Position numbers and translations under genes: made by a program. This document shows positions 53,271 through 62,514 of a stretch of 64,000 bases of DNA, in pieces. The stretch is taken from positions 248,001 through 312,000 of the forward strand of contig JAEWQV010000015.1 in the NCBI GenBank assembly GCA_023399055.1, given 5' to 3'. The stretch is from Bacillota bacterium. GTDB taxonomy: Bacteria; Bacillota; Clostridia; Lachnospirales; Lachnospiraceae. Under the pieces are notes generated by a model. It searched no databases. It saw only the letters and a program-made list of their open reading frames with translations, and had not been told where the DNA came from. How positions within the stretch are numbered: position 1 is the stretch's first letter; each line of letters starts with the position of its first letter.

Positions 53271-53342
53271 AGGACTATAGGATTTAAAAGGACTATAGGA
53301 TTTAAAAGGATAATAGGATTCAAACGGATTGGAGGATTCGGG
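53271..53342 (+). repeat. 18-bp tandem repeats between nifI1 and nifI2
   Basis: AGGACTATAGGATTTAAA occurs at 53271 and 53289 without change, then as AGGATAATAGGATTCAAA at 53307 and in a diverged form at 53325 that includes the nifI2 RBS (TTGGAGG). Confidence 0.85.
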
Positions 53343-53343
53343 C

Positions 53344-53727
53344 ATGAAGGAAGTAATGGCGATTGTCAGACAGAATAAAGTGAACCCGACAAAAGAAGCT
53401 TTAGCAGAAGCTGGAGTACCAGCCTTTACCTGCCGAAAGGTACTTGGTAGGGGAAAGAAGCTAATCGATATGACGCTGCTTAGAACCATTGTTGATTCCG
53501 GTGAAATACCAGCAACAGCAACTGGAGAATATTTGTCAGAAACACAGCGTCTGATATCAAAAAGAGTATTTACAATGATTGTTGAAGATACCGAGGTGGA
53601 TAAGGTAGTTCAGTCCATCATGGATGTGAATAGTACCGGTAATCCGGGGGATGGAAAGATATTTATTCTTCCGATTTTTGAAAGCTACCGGGTACGTAAT
53701 GGAGAAACAACGACAGAGGCCTATTAG
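53344..53727 (+). CDS. nifI2: NifI2, PII-like nitrogenase regulator
   Basis: A 127-residue GlnB-family protein, partner of NifI1. The start is MKEVMAIVRQNKVNPTKEAL; the longer T-loop region (GRGKKLIDMTLLRT) and the C-terminus GDGKIFILPIFESYRVR identify NifI2. The ATG at 53344 has GGAGG nine bases upstream, formed by the last unit of a tandem repeat. The pair is expected to give rapid post-translational switch-off of nitrogenase by ammonia. Confidence 0.95.
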   Translation: MKEVMAIVRQNKVNPTKEALAEAGVPAFTCRKVLGRGKKLIDMTLLRTIVDSGEIPATATGEYLSETQRLISKRVFTMIVEDTEVDKVVQSIMDVNSTGNPGDGKIFILPIFESYRVRNGETTTEAY

Positions 53728-53748
53728 TACGGTAGATTGGAGGTAGCT

Positions 53749-55344
53749 ATGAATACAATGAATCGGGTGCTGGACCAATATAATTCCAGAGTTTATAAAA
53801 ATCGTAAAGAGCATATGGTAGATGTTAATCACAGTGAGAAAAATGAAATTGCTGCGAATGTACGAACCATACCGGGCATCATAACCCAAAGAGGTTGCTG
53901 TTATGCAGGTTGTAAGGGCGTTGTAGTTGGACCAATTAAAGATGCTTTTATCATTACCCATGGACCAATTGGTTGTGCATATTATTCCTGGGGAACCCGC
54001 AGACATAAAGCCAGGACGGAAGAAGGTAAGGATAATTACCTGCAATACTGCTTCTCCACGGACTTGCAAGAGCCGGATATTGTCTTTGGCGGTGAGAAAA
54101 AGTTAAAGAAAGCAATAGAAGAGGCAATGGAGTTATTTCACCCAAAAACAATTATGATATGTTCCACCTGCCCTGTTGGACTCATTGGTGATGATATCCA
54201 TGCTGTAGCAAAATGGGCGGAGAAAGAATATGGAATTAAATGCATCGCCTTTAGCTGTGAGGGGTACAAAGGGGTCAGCCAGTCAGCAGGCCATCACATT
54301 GCGAATAACCAGTTAATTAAATATGTTATCGGCGAAGGAGATAGAAAGATTACAAATAAGTTTTCCGTTAATCTTCTGGGTGAATATAACATTGGTGGTG
54401 ATGGCTGGGAGACAGAGCGGCTATTAAAGCGGATCGGATATGAAATTGTATCCGTATTTACCGGTGGTGCCAGTATGGAGGATATTGCAAATGCACATCA
54501 AGCAAATCTAAGCGTGGTGCAGTGCCATCGTTCCATTAACTATATTGCCGAATTAATTGAAACAAAATATGGTACTCCCTGGATGAAGGTTAATTTCGTA
54601 GGTGTGGAAGCAACAATTGAGTCACTTCGAAATATGGCTAAATTCTTTGGCGACCCGGAACTTACGGCAAGAACAGAAGCAGTCATTGCAGATGAATTGG
54701 ACCAGATAGAACAGGAGATGACTTATTATAAAAGTAGGCTAAAAGGAAAAACCGCTGCTATCTATGTGGGTGGTTCCAGAGCACATCACTATCAGTTTCT
54801 TCTAAATGATTTGGGAGTTCATACCATTTTAGCTGGTTATGAATTTGGCCATAGAGAGGAGTATGAGGGGCGTGAGGTAATACCTTTTGTAAAGGTGGAT
54901 GCTGACAGTAAGAATATTGAATCCATCACGGTGCAGCCAGATATAGAAAAATTCCATGTTTATTTGTCAGAAGAGGAGCTTAACCGTTTAAAGGAAGAGA
55001 AGTTAATTGATTACTATGGTGGAATGGTCAAAGATATGAAGGATGGCACTTACATGGTGGATGACTTAAATCACTATGAAACAGAAGAATTTCTCAAATT
55101 GTTAAAACCAGATATTTTCTTCTCCGGTATCAAAGACAAATACGTAGCTCAAAAAAGCGGTATTTTATCCAGACAGCTTCATTCCTATGATTATAGCGGA
55201 CCGTATTCCTGCTTTAGAGGAGCAGTAATTTTTGCAAGGGATATTGCAATGGGGATCTATGCTCCGGCTTGGAGTTACGTGAAGGCACCTTGGTCAACAT
55301 CACCAATACTGGAAGGAAGCTTAGGAGGTGAAGAGGCATGTTAG
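53749..55344 (+). CDS. nifD: NifD, nitrogenase MoFe protein alpha subunit
   Basis: A 531-residue alpha subunit that holds the FeMo cofactor. P-cluster cysteines are in RGCCYAGCKG, HGPIGC and STCPVGLIGDD. The cofactor ligands are C259 (VVQCHRSINYI) and H478 (LHSYDYSGPY); the proton-relay SQSAGHHIAN is intact. It is a Mo-type enzyme, since the AnfD/VnfD patterns are absent. An insert of about 50 residues around 390-440 (YLSEEELNRLKEEK...) is the long form typical of clostridial NifD. The ATG at 53749 follows TTGGAGGTAGCT. nifK overlaps its end by seven bases. Confidence 0.97.
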   Translation: MNTMNRVLDQYNSRVYKNRKEHMVDVNHSEKNEIAANVRTIPGIITQRGCCYAGCKGVVVGPIKDAFIITHGPIGCAYYSWGTRRHKARTEEGKDNYLQYCFSTDLQEPDIVFGGEKKLKKAIEEAMELFHPKTIMICSTCPVGLIGDDIHAVAKWAEKEYGIKCIAFSCEGYKGVSQSAGHHIANNQLIKYVIGEGDRKITNKFSVNLLGEYNIGGDGWETERLLKRIGYEIVSVFTGGASMEDIANAHQANLSVVQCHRSINYIAELIETKYGTPWMKVNFVGVEATIESLRNMAKFFGDPELTARTEAVIADELDQIEQEMTYYKSRLKGKTAAIYVGGSRAHHYQFLLNDLGVHTILAGYEFGHREEYEGREVIPFVKVDADSKNIESITVQPDIEKFHVYLSEEELNRLKEEKLIDYYGGMVKDMKDGTYMVDDLNHYETEEFLKLLKPDIFFSGIKDKYVAQKSGILSRQLHSYDYSGPYSCFRGAVIFARDIAMGIYAPAWSYVKAPWSTSPILEGSLGGEEAC

Positions 55345-56702
55345 ATTATACCACAGCAGTAAAATCAGAGCGTAGTGCATTACGTGTTAACCCGGCAAAG
55401 ACCTGCCAGCCGGTAGGAGCGATGTATGCGGCTCTTGGCGTACATGAATGTATGCCCCACAGCCATGGTTCCCAGGGGTGCTGTGCTTTCCATAGAATGT
55501 TTTTAACCCGTCATTTCAAAGATCCAGCAATGGCATCTACCAGCTCCTTTACTGAAGGTGCTTCTGTATTCGGGGGTGGTACCAACTTAAAAACAGCTGC
55601 AAAAAATATCTTTGATATTTATAATCCTAAGATTATTGCAGTCCATACGACTTGTTTGTCCGAGACAATTGGGGATGATTTAAATGCATTTATACAGGAT
55701 ATTGATGTACCGGAAGGAAAGTATATGGTGCATTGCAATACTCCCAGTTATTATGGGTCCCATGTTACAGGCTTTAGCAATATGGTAGCAGGATTCATTC
55801 GTTACCTGTCAAAGTCCTCCGGCAGGAAGAACAAAAAAGTAGTATTAATGCCCGGCTTTGTTAACCCAGGAGACATGAGAGAAATGAAGAGACTTACCGA
55901 AGCGATGGGTGTGTCCTATACCATGCTGCCGGATACCACTGGAGTTATGGACTCTCCAATGACTGGTAAGTTCGAACTTTATCCAAAAGGTGGCACAACA
56001 GTGGAGGAAATTATTGCTCTAGGTGACTCGGCTTGTACCTTTGCTTTTGGAAAGGCAGCAAGTGAGGTGCCAGCAGAAACTCTTACAAAAAAATGTGCAG
56101 TTCCTCATACACTGTTACCCTTGCCAATTGGAATTGGGCGAACAGACGAATATATTATGGCTCTTCAGAACTATACCAAGGAGGCGGTTCCTTATGTAGT
56201 TGAGGAGGAAAGAGGTCAGTTGGTAGATATTCTGATTGACATACACCCCTATACCTATAATAAAAAGGTAGCAATCTTCGGAGATCCTGATACGGTATTA
56301 AGTATTGCAGAATTTACGCTTGAGATGGGTATGATTCCAAAATATCTTGTAACCGGTACACCAGGAGATGCATTTGAAAAGGCTGCTAATGGGCTGTTCA
56401 CCAAGTTTGGCGTCGAGGGTTGTAAGGCAAAGGCATTTGCAGATTTGTTCGAGTTACATCAGTGGATAAAGCAGGAGGGCGTTGATCTGCTAATCGGTGG
56501 AACGCACGGAAAATATATTGCAAGAGCAGAAGACATACCATTTGTGAGAGCAGGCTTTCCAATTATTGACCGATATATTCATTCTTACTTGCCAATTGTG
56601 GGCTATAAGGGCGGAATGAGACTGGCAGAGTTGATCATGAATGCATTAATGGATCGACAGGATAGGGATAGTTTAGAGGAAGACTTCGAGATGGTTATGT
56701 AG
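55338..56702 (+). CDS. nifK: NifK, nitrogenase MoFe protein beta subunit
   Basis: A 454-residue beta subunit. P-cluster cysteines are seen in KTCQPVGAMYAALG, HGSQGCCAFHR and HTTCLSETIGDD. The N-terminus is about 60 residues shorter than in Azotobacter NifK, as is usual for clostridia, which have the complementary insert in NifD. The start overlaps nifD by seven bases with GGAGG inside nifD, so translation is coupled and stoichiometric. A very long hairpin follows the stop. Confidence 0.97.
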   Translation: MLDYTTAVKSERSALRVNPAKTCQPVGAMYAALGVHECMPHSHGSQGCCAFHRMFLTRHFKDPAMASTSSFTEGASVFGGGTNLKTAAKNIFDIYNPKIIAVHTTCLSETIGDDLNAFIQDIDVPEGKYMVHCNTPSYYGSHVTGFSNMVAGFIRYLSKSSGRKNKKVVLMPGFVNPGDMREMKRLTEAMGVSYTMLPDTTGVMDSPMTGKFELYPKGGTTVEEIIALGDSACTFAFGKAASEVPAETLTKKCAVPHTLLPLPIGIGRTDEYIMALQNYTKEAVPYVVEEERGQLVDILIDIHPYTYNKKVAIFGDPDTVLSIAEFTLEMGMIPKYLVTGTPGDAFEKAANGLFTKFGVEGCKAKAFADLFELHQWIKQEGVDLLIGGTHGKYIARAEDIPFVRAGFPIIDRYIHSYLPIVGYKGGMRLAELIMNALMDRQDRDSLEEDFEMVM

Positions 56703-56752
56703 GTAAGATAAGGACTGTGGCAAAGGAAAGTGTGGCAAAGGGGAGGCTGTGT

Positions 56753-56823
56753 AGAGAAACGAACGAATACAAGCTGTCCGTCAAACAGTGCATTTTAGGA
56801 AGCTAATATTCGTTCGTTTCTCT
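56753..56823. other. Long perfect hairpin between nifK and nifE
   Basis: AGAGAAACGAACGAATA (56753-56769) is an exact 17-bp complement of TATTCGTTCGTTTCTCT (56807-56823); the loop is 37 nt. The tail TCTCGGCTTCG is not a clean U-tract. It may be an RNA-stabilising end for the nifHDK message or a partial terminator lowering nifE-V expression. Confidence 0.7.
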
Positions 56824-56883
56824 CTCGGCTTCGTTTACAACTCTAGTCATTATTTTATCTTTAACCAGAAAGGGAGGATGTCT

Positions 56884-58230
56884 GTGGAAAATGTAAGTGT
56901 TCTGGAGGCTAGAAAAAGCTCTATTGTACGTAAGCAGGAGGGCTGCGGTGGTGATGGAATGCGCTGTGATAGTAACAGTGTATCTGGTGCGGTTAGCCAG
57001 AGAGCCTGTGTATATTGTGGAGCCAGAGTTGTTCTAAATCCAATCACAGATGCCTTTCATATAGTACATGGCCCAATTGGATGCGCTAGTTATACGTGGG
57101 ACATTCGCGGTAGCTTAAGCAGCAAGGGAGACCTATATCGCAACAGCTTTTCAACTGATTTAAGGGAACAGGATGTTATTTTTGGAGGCGAAAAGCGATT
57201 ATCCGCAGCACTTGAGGAAGTCATCACGAAGCATAAGCCAAAGGTAATCTTTGTCTATGCCACCTGTATTGTTGGGGTCATTGGTGATGACGTAGAGGCG
57301 GTTTGCCAGAGTTTTACCAAGAAGTACGGAGTTCAGGTACTACCTGTAAAATCACCGGGTTTCTCCGGTAATAAGTCCACCGGCTACAAGATGGCTTGCG
57401 ATGCTATAATGAGGCTGTTGGCACCTCATAAGCCTTCAAAAAGAGAAGGGATTAATATACTTGGAGACTTTAATCTGGCAGGAGAGATATGGATAGTCAA
57501 AGAGTATCTAAGAAAAATGGGAATTCCAGTGATAGCAACAATTACAGGTGATTCTGATTATAATACCTTAATACAGGCTCCTGCTGCCCAGCTTAATGTT
57601 GTACAATGCGCTGGTTCCAGCACTTATCTTGCAAATCGTATGGAAGATGAAATGGGGATTCCCTATATTAAGATTAGCTTTTATGGAATTGAAGATACCA
57701 TCAACTCCTTAATTCGAATTGCTGAAGCACTTGGGAATGAAGATGCTAAACAGAAAGCTATTAATTTTGGCGAGGTAGAGACGGCTAGACTTCAAGATTT
57801 CTTATCAACCTATCGTAAAAATTTAGTCGGAAAAAGAGCAGCAATTTATGTCGGAGGCGGTTTTAAAGCAATTTCTCTCATTCGTCAGTTTCGTTCCCTT
57901 GGAATGGAAACAGTGGTGGTGGGTACCCAGACAGGAAAGCCGGAAGATTATGAAATTATTTCGAGTATAGTAGAAAAGGATACGGTTATCTTAGATGATG
58001 CAAATCCTGCGGAACTAGAGGCATTTATTAGAGAAAAGGGAGCAGATATCTTAGTGGGTGGAGTCAAAGAGCGACCACTTGCATATAAGTTGGGTATTGC
58101 TTTCTGTGATCACAACCATGAAAGAAAGCATCCATTGTGCGGCTTTGATGGCGTAGTTAATTTTACAAAGGAAATTAATAAGAGTATGAACAGTCCTGTT
58201 TGGAACTATGTTCACTCTCGTTTGGAATGA
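56884..58230 (+). CDS. nifE: NifE, FeMo-cofactor scaffold subunit
   Basis: A 448-residue homologue of NifD that with NifN forms the scaffold on which NifB-co matures to FeMo cofactor. Conserved cysteines are in QRACVYCGARVVL, HGPIGCASYTWD and YATCIVGVIGDD; the cofactor-site Cys aligns with VVQCAGSSTYL. There are two possible starts: ATG at 56878 directly abuts AGGGAGG, so the GTG at 56884, six bases away, is more likely; the difference is two residues. nifN-B follows after 25 bp. Confidence 0.95.
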   Translation: MENVSVLEARKSSIVRKQEGCGGDGMRCDSNSVSGAVSQRACVYCGARVVLNPITDAFHIVHGPIGCASYTWDIRGSLSSKGDLYRNSFSTDLREQDVIFGGEKRLSAALEEVITKHKPKVIFVYATCIVGVIGDDVEAVCQSFTKKYGVQVLPVKSPGFSGNKSTGYKMACDAIMRLLAPHKPSKREGINILGDFNLAGEIWIVKEYLRKMGIPVIATITGDSDYNTLIQAPAAQLNVVQCAGSSTYLANRMEDEMGIPYIKISFYGIEDTINSLIRIAEALGNEDAKQKAINFGEVETARLQDFLSTYRKNLVGKRAAIYVGGGFKAISLIRQFRSLGMETVVVGTQTGKPEDYEIISSIVEKDTVILDDANPAELEAFIREKGADILVGGVKERPLAYKLGIAFCDHNHERKHPLCGFDGVVNFTKEINKSMNSPVWNYVHSRLE

Positions 58231-58255
58231 AGGTATAGATAGTAAGGAGGTCTTC

Positions 58256-61141
58256 ATGAGGGAAAAAATAGTTAATCTAAACGTAAATCCATGTAAAATG
58301 TGTATGCCAATGGGGGCAATGACAGCAATGAGCGGAATCAAAAAATGTGCATCCATACTCCATGGTTCACAGGGATGCAGCACTTATATTAGAAGACACA
58401 TGGCAACACATTATAATGAGCCAATTGACATTGCCTCGTCGTCCCTCACCGAGGAAGGTACGGTATACGGTGGAGAAAAGAATCTGCTTCAGGGGTTAAA
58501 AAATCTAATTCAAGTATATCAACCAGAGGTAATTGGTGTTGCTACTACCTGCCTTGCAGAGACAATTGGAGAGGATACCCCGCGAATTATTCAAAAGTTC
58601 TATGACGAAAATCCGGAGCATAGGGATGTGACTATTGTAAGTATAGCTACACCGGGATATGGTGGTACCCAGTTTGAGGGATATTTTTCAGCACTCTATC
58701 ATTTGGTGAAAAGCGTTACTATGGAGGAGACCCCAAATAATAAGATCAATGTCATTACCAGTCAACTATCACCTGCAGATACCCGTTACTTAAAGGAATT
58801 ATTAGAAGAGTTCTCTATTGATTATATTCTATTGCCCGACGTATCAGAGAATTTGGATGGCGGGCATGAACCTGTATATCAAAAGCTGTCCCAGGCGGGA
58901 ACGGATATCAGGGATATTAAACAGATGGCAGGAGCTAAGTGTACCATCGAAATCAGTACCTTTGCTGAAGACCTAAAATCACCAGCTGCATATCTAAGAG
59001 AGTCCTATGGAGTTCCCTTGTATAGATGCCACTTGCCTATGAGCTTAAGAGACAATGACGAGCTCCTGAAAATTTTAAAAGAAGTATCCGGGAACAGGAT
59101 ACCAAAGAGAATTCATAAAGAAAGAAGCCGTTTTCTGGATGCAATGATAGATTCTCATAAATACAATGCAGACATTAGAGCTGCCATATACGGCGAACCT
59201 GACTTTGTATACAGCGCCGTAAGGTTATGTGTAGAAAATGGAATTGTTCCTCAAATTGCCGCCACAGGCAGTAAGTGTCACAAACTGAAAGAACTACTTA
59301 CAAAAGAAATAGAATCAGCAGCAGACGCCTTTTATGTAAAAGAGTTTCGCATTCTCGACGATATTGATTTTCAGACTCTGGAAGAAATGGCAAAAGAGCT
59401 GAAAATAAATCTATTCTTAGGTAACTCGGATGGAAGACGTATGGCTGAAAGATTAGGAATTCCTTTGGTAAGAAGAAGTTTTCCCATTCATGACCGAATG
59501 GGTGGTCAAAGGTTGCGAACTTTAGGATATGAAGGAGCACTTACACTACTGGACGAGATGACAAATGAAATTCTTAGTCGTAAAGAAACAGGATTTCGGG
59601 AAGAACTTTACAAGAAGTACTATAAGGATACAGCTGTTAGGGACGATCAATTGAGACAGGATAATATCAATACCAGAGGTATTAGACTGTACGATAATAA
59701 AAACATCAGGGTAAGGAAGGGCAGAAATAATTATATCGGTACCAGGGTGGGTAATAAGAAAAAATGGAACAGTAAAGAAGAAGTATTGACGGTGAAAGAA
59801 CTTTCAATTGAGGAAAAGACAGCGACCCATCCTTGTTATAATTGCGGAGCACATCAATATGCTAGAATGCATTTGGCGATTGCACCAAAATGTAATATAA
59901 GTTGCAATTATTGTTTGCGTAAATATGATTGTCCAAATGAAAGCAGACCAGGAGTTACGACGAAGGTTCTAACACCTGAGGAAGCAATACAGAGATATCT
60001 TGAAGTAAAGGAAAAGGTCCCAAAATTATCAGTTATTGGTATTGCAGGTCCGGGAGATGCACTAGCCAATATGGAGCAGACCAGAGAAACGTTAGCTAAC
60101 ATAAGAAAACTTGATCCAGAGATCACTTTCTGTATCTCCACCAATGGATTAATGCTTCCCCAATATGCCAATGAGTTAATTGAGCTTGGAGTATCGCATG
60201 TAACGGTAACAATGAATGCGGTGGATACAAAACTTGGGGCGGAAATATACAAATATGTGGACTATATGGGCAATCGGTATTACGGAGAAACAGCGGCAGC
60301 AATCCTTTTATCAAACCAACTGGCAGGAATTAAAATGCTTACTTCAAAAGGGATTATGTGTAAGGTGAATATCGTAATGTTAAAAGGTATTAATGAACAT
60401 CACATACCACAGGTGGTTGCAAAGGTTAAAGAGTTAGGTGGTGTTATGACCAATATCATGCAGTTGATTCCTGTGAAAGGCAGTGCATTTGAACATCTTC
60501 CACTGGTGAATAACAAAGAGATTATGGAGATGCGTGCAAAATGTGGTGAAAGCCTCAAGCAAATGTATCATTGCAGACAATGTAGGGCGGATGCAATCGG
60601 GACTTTAGATAACGACCAATCCCTTCAGTTTAACCATTGTCATAGAGAGAACGATGAGTCAAAGAATATTGATAGTATAAAAGAGATAGATAATACAAAA
60701 GAGAAAGAAAGAACAAGAGAATTTGTTAGTACAAAAAAATATGGTAATACAAAAGAAAATGATAATACAAAAGAGATTGGTAATTCAAATGAACCTGCAA
60801 TACATATCGCAGTGGCAACGCAGAGTGGGATGATTGTCGACCGGCATTTTGGTCAGGTCTCGGAATTCTACATTTATGAGTATAAAGCTGGGAATACGGT
60901 TTTTAAAGAAAGAAGGGCTGTTGATAAATACTGTACCGGTGTGGAAGAGTGTGGGGATCGAGAAGATAAAATGGAGCGTATCCTCAAAGCGGTAGCAGAT
61001 TGTCAGGCTGTGATTGCTATGAGAATCGGGGATGTACCCCGTACGAAGCTAAACCAAAAGGGAATACGTACCTTTACTACTTATGACCGCATTGAGGATT
61101 CCGTAAAACGTGCTATAGAGGAACTAACAGTAGCTACCTAA
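58256..61141 (+). CDS. nifN-B: NifN-NifB fusion, FeMo-cofactor biosynthesis
   Basis: A 961-residue fusion. Residues 1 to about 440 are NifN (KMCMPMGAMTAMSG, HGSQGCSTYIRRH, TTCLAETIGED). A basic linker leads to NifB: HPCYNCGAHQYARMH, then the radical-SAM CNISCNYC (C546, C550, C553) and the cluster cysteines CRQCRADAIG. From about 848 a NifX/NafY-like domain (HIAVATQSGMIVDRHFG) binds the cofactor. NifB makes the Fe8S9C core and NifN holds it, so fusion would channel it. This arrangement is known from C. pasteurianum. Two Asn/Lys-rich linkers are repetitive. The ATG at 58256 has AAGGAGG five bases upstream. Confidence 0.96.
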   Translation: MREKIVNLNVNPCKMCMPMGAMTAMSGIKKCASILHGSQGCSTYIRRHMATHYNEPIDIASSSLTEEGTVYGGEKNLLQGLKNLIQVYQPEVIGVATTCLAETIGEDTPRIIQKFYDENPEHRDVTIVSIATPGYGGTQFEGYFSALYHLVKSVTMEETPNNKINVITSQLSPADTRYLKELLEEFSIDYILLPDVSENLDGGHEPVYQKLSQAGTDIRDIKQMAGAKCTIEISTFAEDLKSPAAYLRESYGVPLYRCHLPMSLRDNDELLKILKEVSGNRIPKRIHKERSRFLDAMIDSHKYNADIRAAIYGEPDFVYSAVRLCVENGIVPQIAATGSKCHKLKELLTKEIESAADAFYVKEFRILDDIDFQTLEEMAKELKINLFLGNSDGRRMAERLGIPLVRRSFPIHDRMGGQRLRTLGYEGALTLLDEMTNEILSRKETGFREELYKKYYKDTAVRDDQLRQDNINTRGIRLYDNKNIRVRKGRNNYIGTRVGNKKKWNSKEEVLTVKELSIEEKTATHPCYNCGAHQYARMHLAIAPKCNISCNYCLRKYDCPNESRPGVTTKVLTPEEAIQRYLEVKEKVPKLSVIGIAGPGDALANMEQTRETLANIRKLDPEITFCISTNGLMLPQYANELIELGVSHVTVTMNAVDTKLGAEIYKYVDYMGNRYYGETAAAILLSNQLAGIKMLTSKGIMCKVNIVMLKGINEHHIPQVVAKVKELGGVMTNIMQLIPVKGSAFEHLPLVNNKEIMEMRAKCGESLKQMYHCRQCRADAIGTLDNDQSLQFNHCHRENDESKNIDSIKEIDNTKEKERTREFVSTKKYGNTKENDNTKEIGNSNEPAIHIAVATQSGMIVDRHFGQVSEFYIYEYKAGNTVFKERRAVDKYCTGVEECGDREDKMERILKAVADCQAVIAMRIGDVPRTKLNQKGIRTFTTYDRIEDSVKRAIEELTVAT
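60660..60797 (+). repeat. Degenerate in-frame repeat in the NifB-NafY linker
   Basis: Units close to GATAATACAAAAGAGA recur four to five times, coding for (D/G)NTKE-like steps. The linker has no hydrophobic residues and is probably unstructured. Confidence 0.65.
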
Positions 61142-61200
61142 GTAGAAACACTTAAGGGCAATGGGGACTATAAATAATCAGTAAAAAGGGGGATTATACA

Positions 61201-61509
61201 ATGGTGGAAGTAAAGCATCACATCTTTATCTGCACTAGCTGCAGAATTAATGGGCAACAGAAGGACTTTTGTTATTCTAAGGGGGCGGTGGATCTCGTAC
61301 AGACCTTTATGGAATTAATTGAAGAAAATGATTTATCAAGTGAGGTAATGATAACAAATACAGGTTGTTTTGGTATTTGTGAGAAAGGTCCAATTGCAGT
61401 TGTTTATCCCGAAGGGATATGGTATGGGAATCTGACGGAAGATGATGTGGAACGAATCGTAGAAGAACATATTGTGAATGGAAACCCGGTGGCGGAGTTA
61501 AGAATTTAG
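61201..61509 (+). CDS. [2Fe-2S] ferredoxin of the clostridial nif type
   Basis: A 102-residue thioredoxin-fold [2Fe-2S] ferredoxin. Length and sequence pattern match the C. pasteurianum protein: KHHIFICTSCRINGQQ, FCYSKG, NTGCFGICEKGP and VVYPEGIWYGNLTEDD. Five cysteines are present at the expected places, four of which ligate the cluster. In Azotobacter and C. pasteurianum this ferredoxin interacts with nitrogenase MoFe protein. RBS AAAAGGGGG precedes the ATG. It lies between nifN-B and nifV. Confidence 0.94.
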   Translation: MVEVKHHIFICTSCRINGQQKDFCYSKGAVDLVQTFMELIEENDLSSEVMITNTGCFGICEKGPIAVVYPEGIWYGNLTEDDVERIVEEHIVNGNPVAELRI

Positions 61510-61536
61510 CGAAAGGAGGATGGTAGTATCATCCGA

Positions 61537-62514
61537 TTGATTGATAATACCCTAACCATTTTGGAAAATAACCTGCCATCCAAGGAGGAGTTGCATACCT
61601 TTTGTGAAATGTTATTTACAATCGGTGTAGATATTGTTGAGATTCCTGTTGAGGTATATAAAGTAATGGAATCTCTCCCGGAACATCAAAAATTCATATT
61701 AAATATTGAGTATGTGGATGAGATGAAGGAATATCCGGGCTTCTTTCGTTATATCTGCCGTTACAAAGCGGAGATAGATAAACTTATTTATGAACTTCAG
61801 CTCAATGATATACGAGAAATAGTTAAGCTTAGAACTTTGCAAGTTGGAAGAGAGTATCGGGTTGTAGGGTTGGATGATCTTATGTGCTATGATTCCTACG
61901 AGAAATTCCTGGAGGAAATACTGCACTGCCTGCCAAACAGTAGTGTAATATTTAATCCGGAAAATTCATATGGCTGCGCCAGTGCTTTGGCAATGCAGTG
62001 GGCAGCTTATTATGGAAATTATGTGACCACAAGCTTTGCTGGATGCAAGAATAATGCAGCAACGGAGGAAGTACTTATGGCACTGCGCTTAGCAATCCGT
62101 CATAAACCGAACCGAGACCTAACGATACTACCTCGTTTAACACGGCTTTATGAACAGTTTACGGGCCAAAAGACAGGAAATAGAAAACCAATCATCGGTA
62201 AAAATATATTTCAGGTGGAGGCGGGTATCCATGTTGATGCCATTAAGAAAAATCCAGCCACTTATGAAGCTTATGATCCGAAGTTAGTCGGTAAATATAC
62301 TGAGCTAGTCATCGGAAAACATTCCGGAACCAAGGCAATTGTTTTAAAAATGGAGGAACTAGGATTACCTGTAATGGATACTACGGACATCGAAAAACTG
62401 TTATATCATATAAAGAGCATTTGTACCCAACATAGAAAAAGCCTTTCTGATGAAGAGTTTGTACGCCTGGTGAAGGAGGTATCAAGAAATGAAGGAAATG
62501 AAATACATCGTTGA
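61537..62514 (+). CDS. nifV-omega: NifV-omega, homocitrate synthase C-terminal-type subunit
   Basis: A protein of about 325 residues with a degenerate barrel-like N-terminus and the communication/C-terminal part of homocitrate synthase (IGKNIFQVEAGIHVDAIKKN, VIGKHSGTKAIVLKMEEL). In clostridia homocitrate synthase is split into NifV-omega and NifV-alpha; this is the omega piece. No ATG or GTG lies in frame near the strong AAAGGAGGA (61512-61520). TTG at 61537 is 16 bases away; the ATC codons at 61528 and 61531 are at 7 and 10. The start is therefore uncertain. nifV-alpha overlaps its end by 26 bases. Confidence 0.9.
   Translation: MIDNTLTILENNLPSKEELHTFCEMLFTIGVDIVEIPVEVYKVMESLPEHQKFILNIEYVDEMKEYPGFFRYICRYKAEIDKLIYELQLNDIREIVKLRTLQVGREYRVVGLDDLMCYDSYEKFLEEILHCLPNSSVIFNPENSYGCASALAMQWAAYYGNYVTTSFAGCKNNAATEEVLMALRLAIRHKPNRDLTILPRLTRLYEQFTGQKTGNRKPIIGKNIFQVEAGIHVDAIKKNPATYEAYDPKLVGKYTELVIGKHSGTKAIVLKMEELGLPVMDTTDIEKLLYHIKSICTQHRKSLSDEEFVRLVKEVSRNEGNEIHR

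Noticed and set aside
53271..53342. Tandem repeats as a CRISPR array
   Set aside because: The 18-bp units are contiguous without spacers and no cas genes are present.
53749..55344. Alternative (V- or Fe-only) nitrogenase alpha subunit
   Set aside because: Motifs match NifD, there is no AnfG/VnfG gene, and NifEN, NifV and ModC are present.
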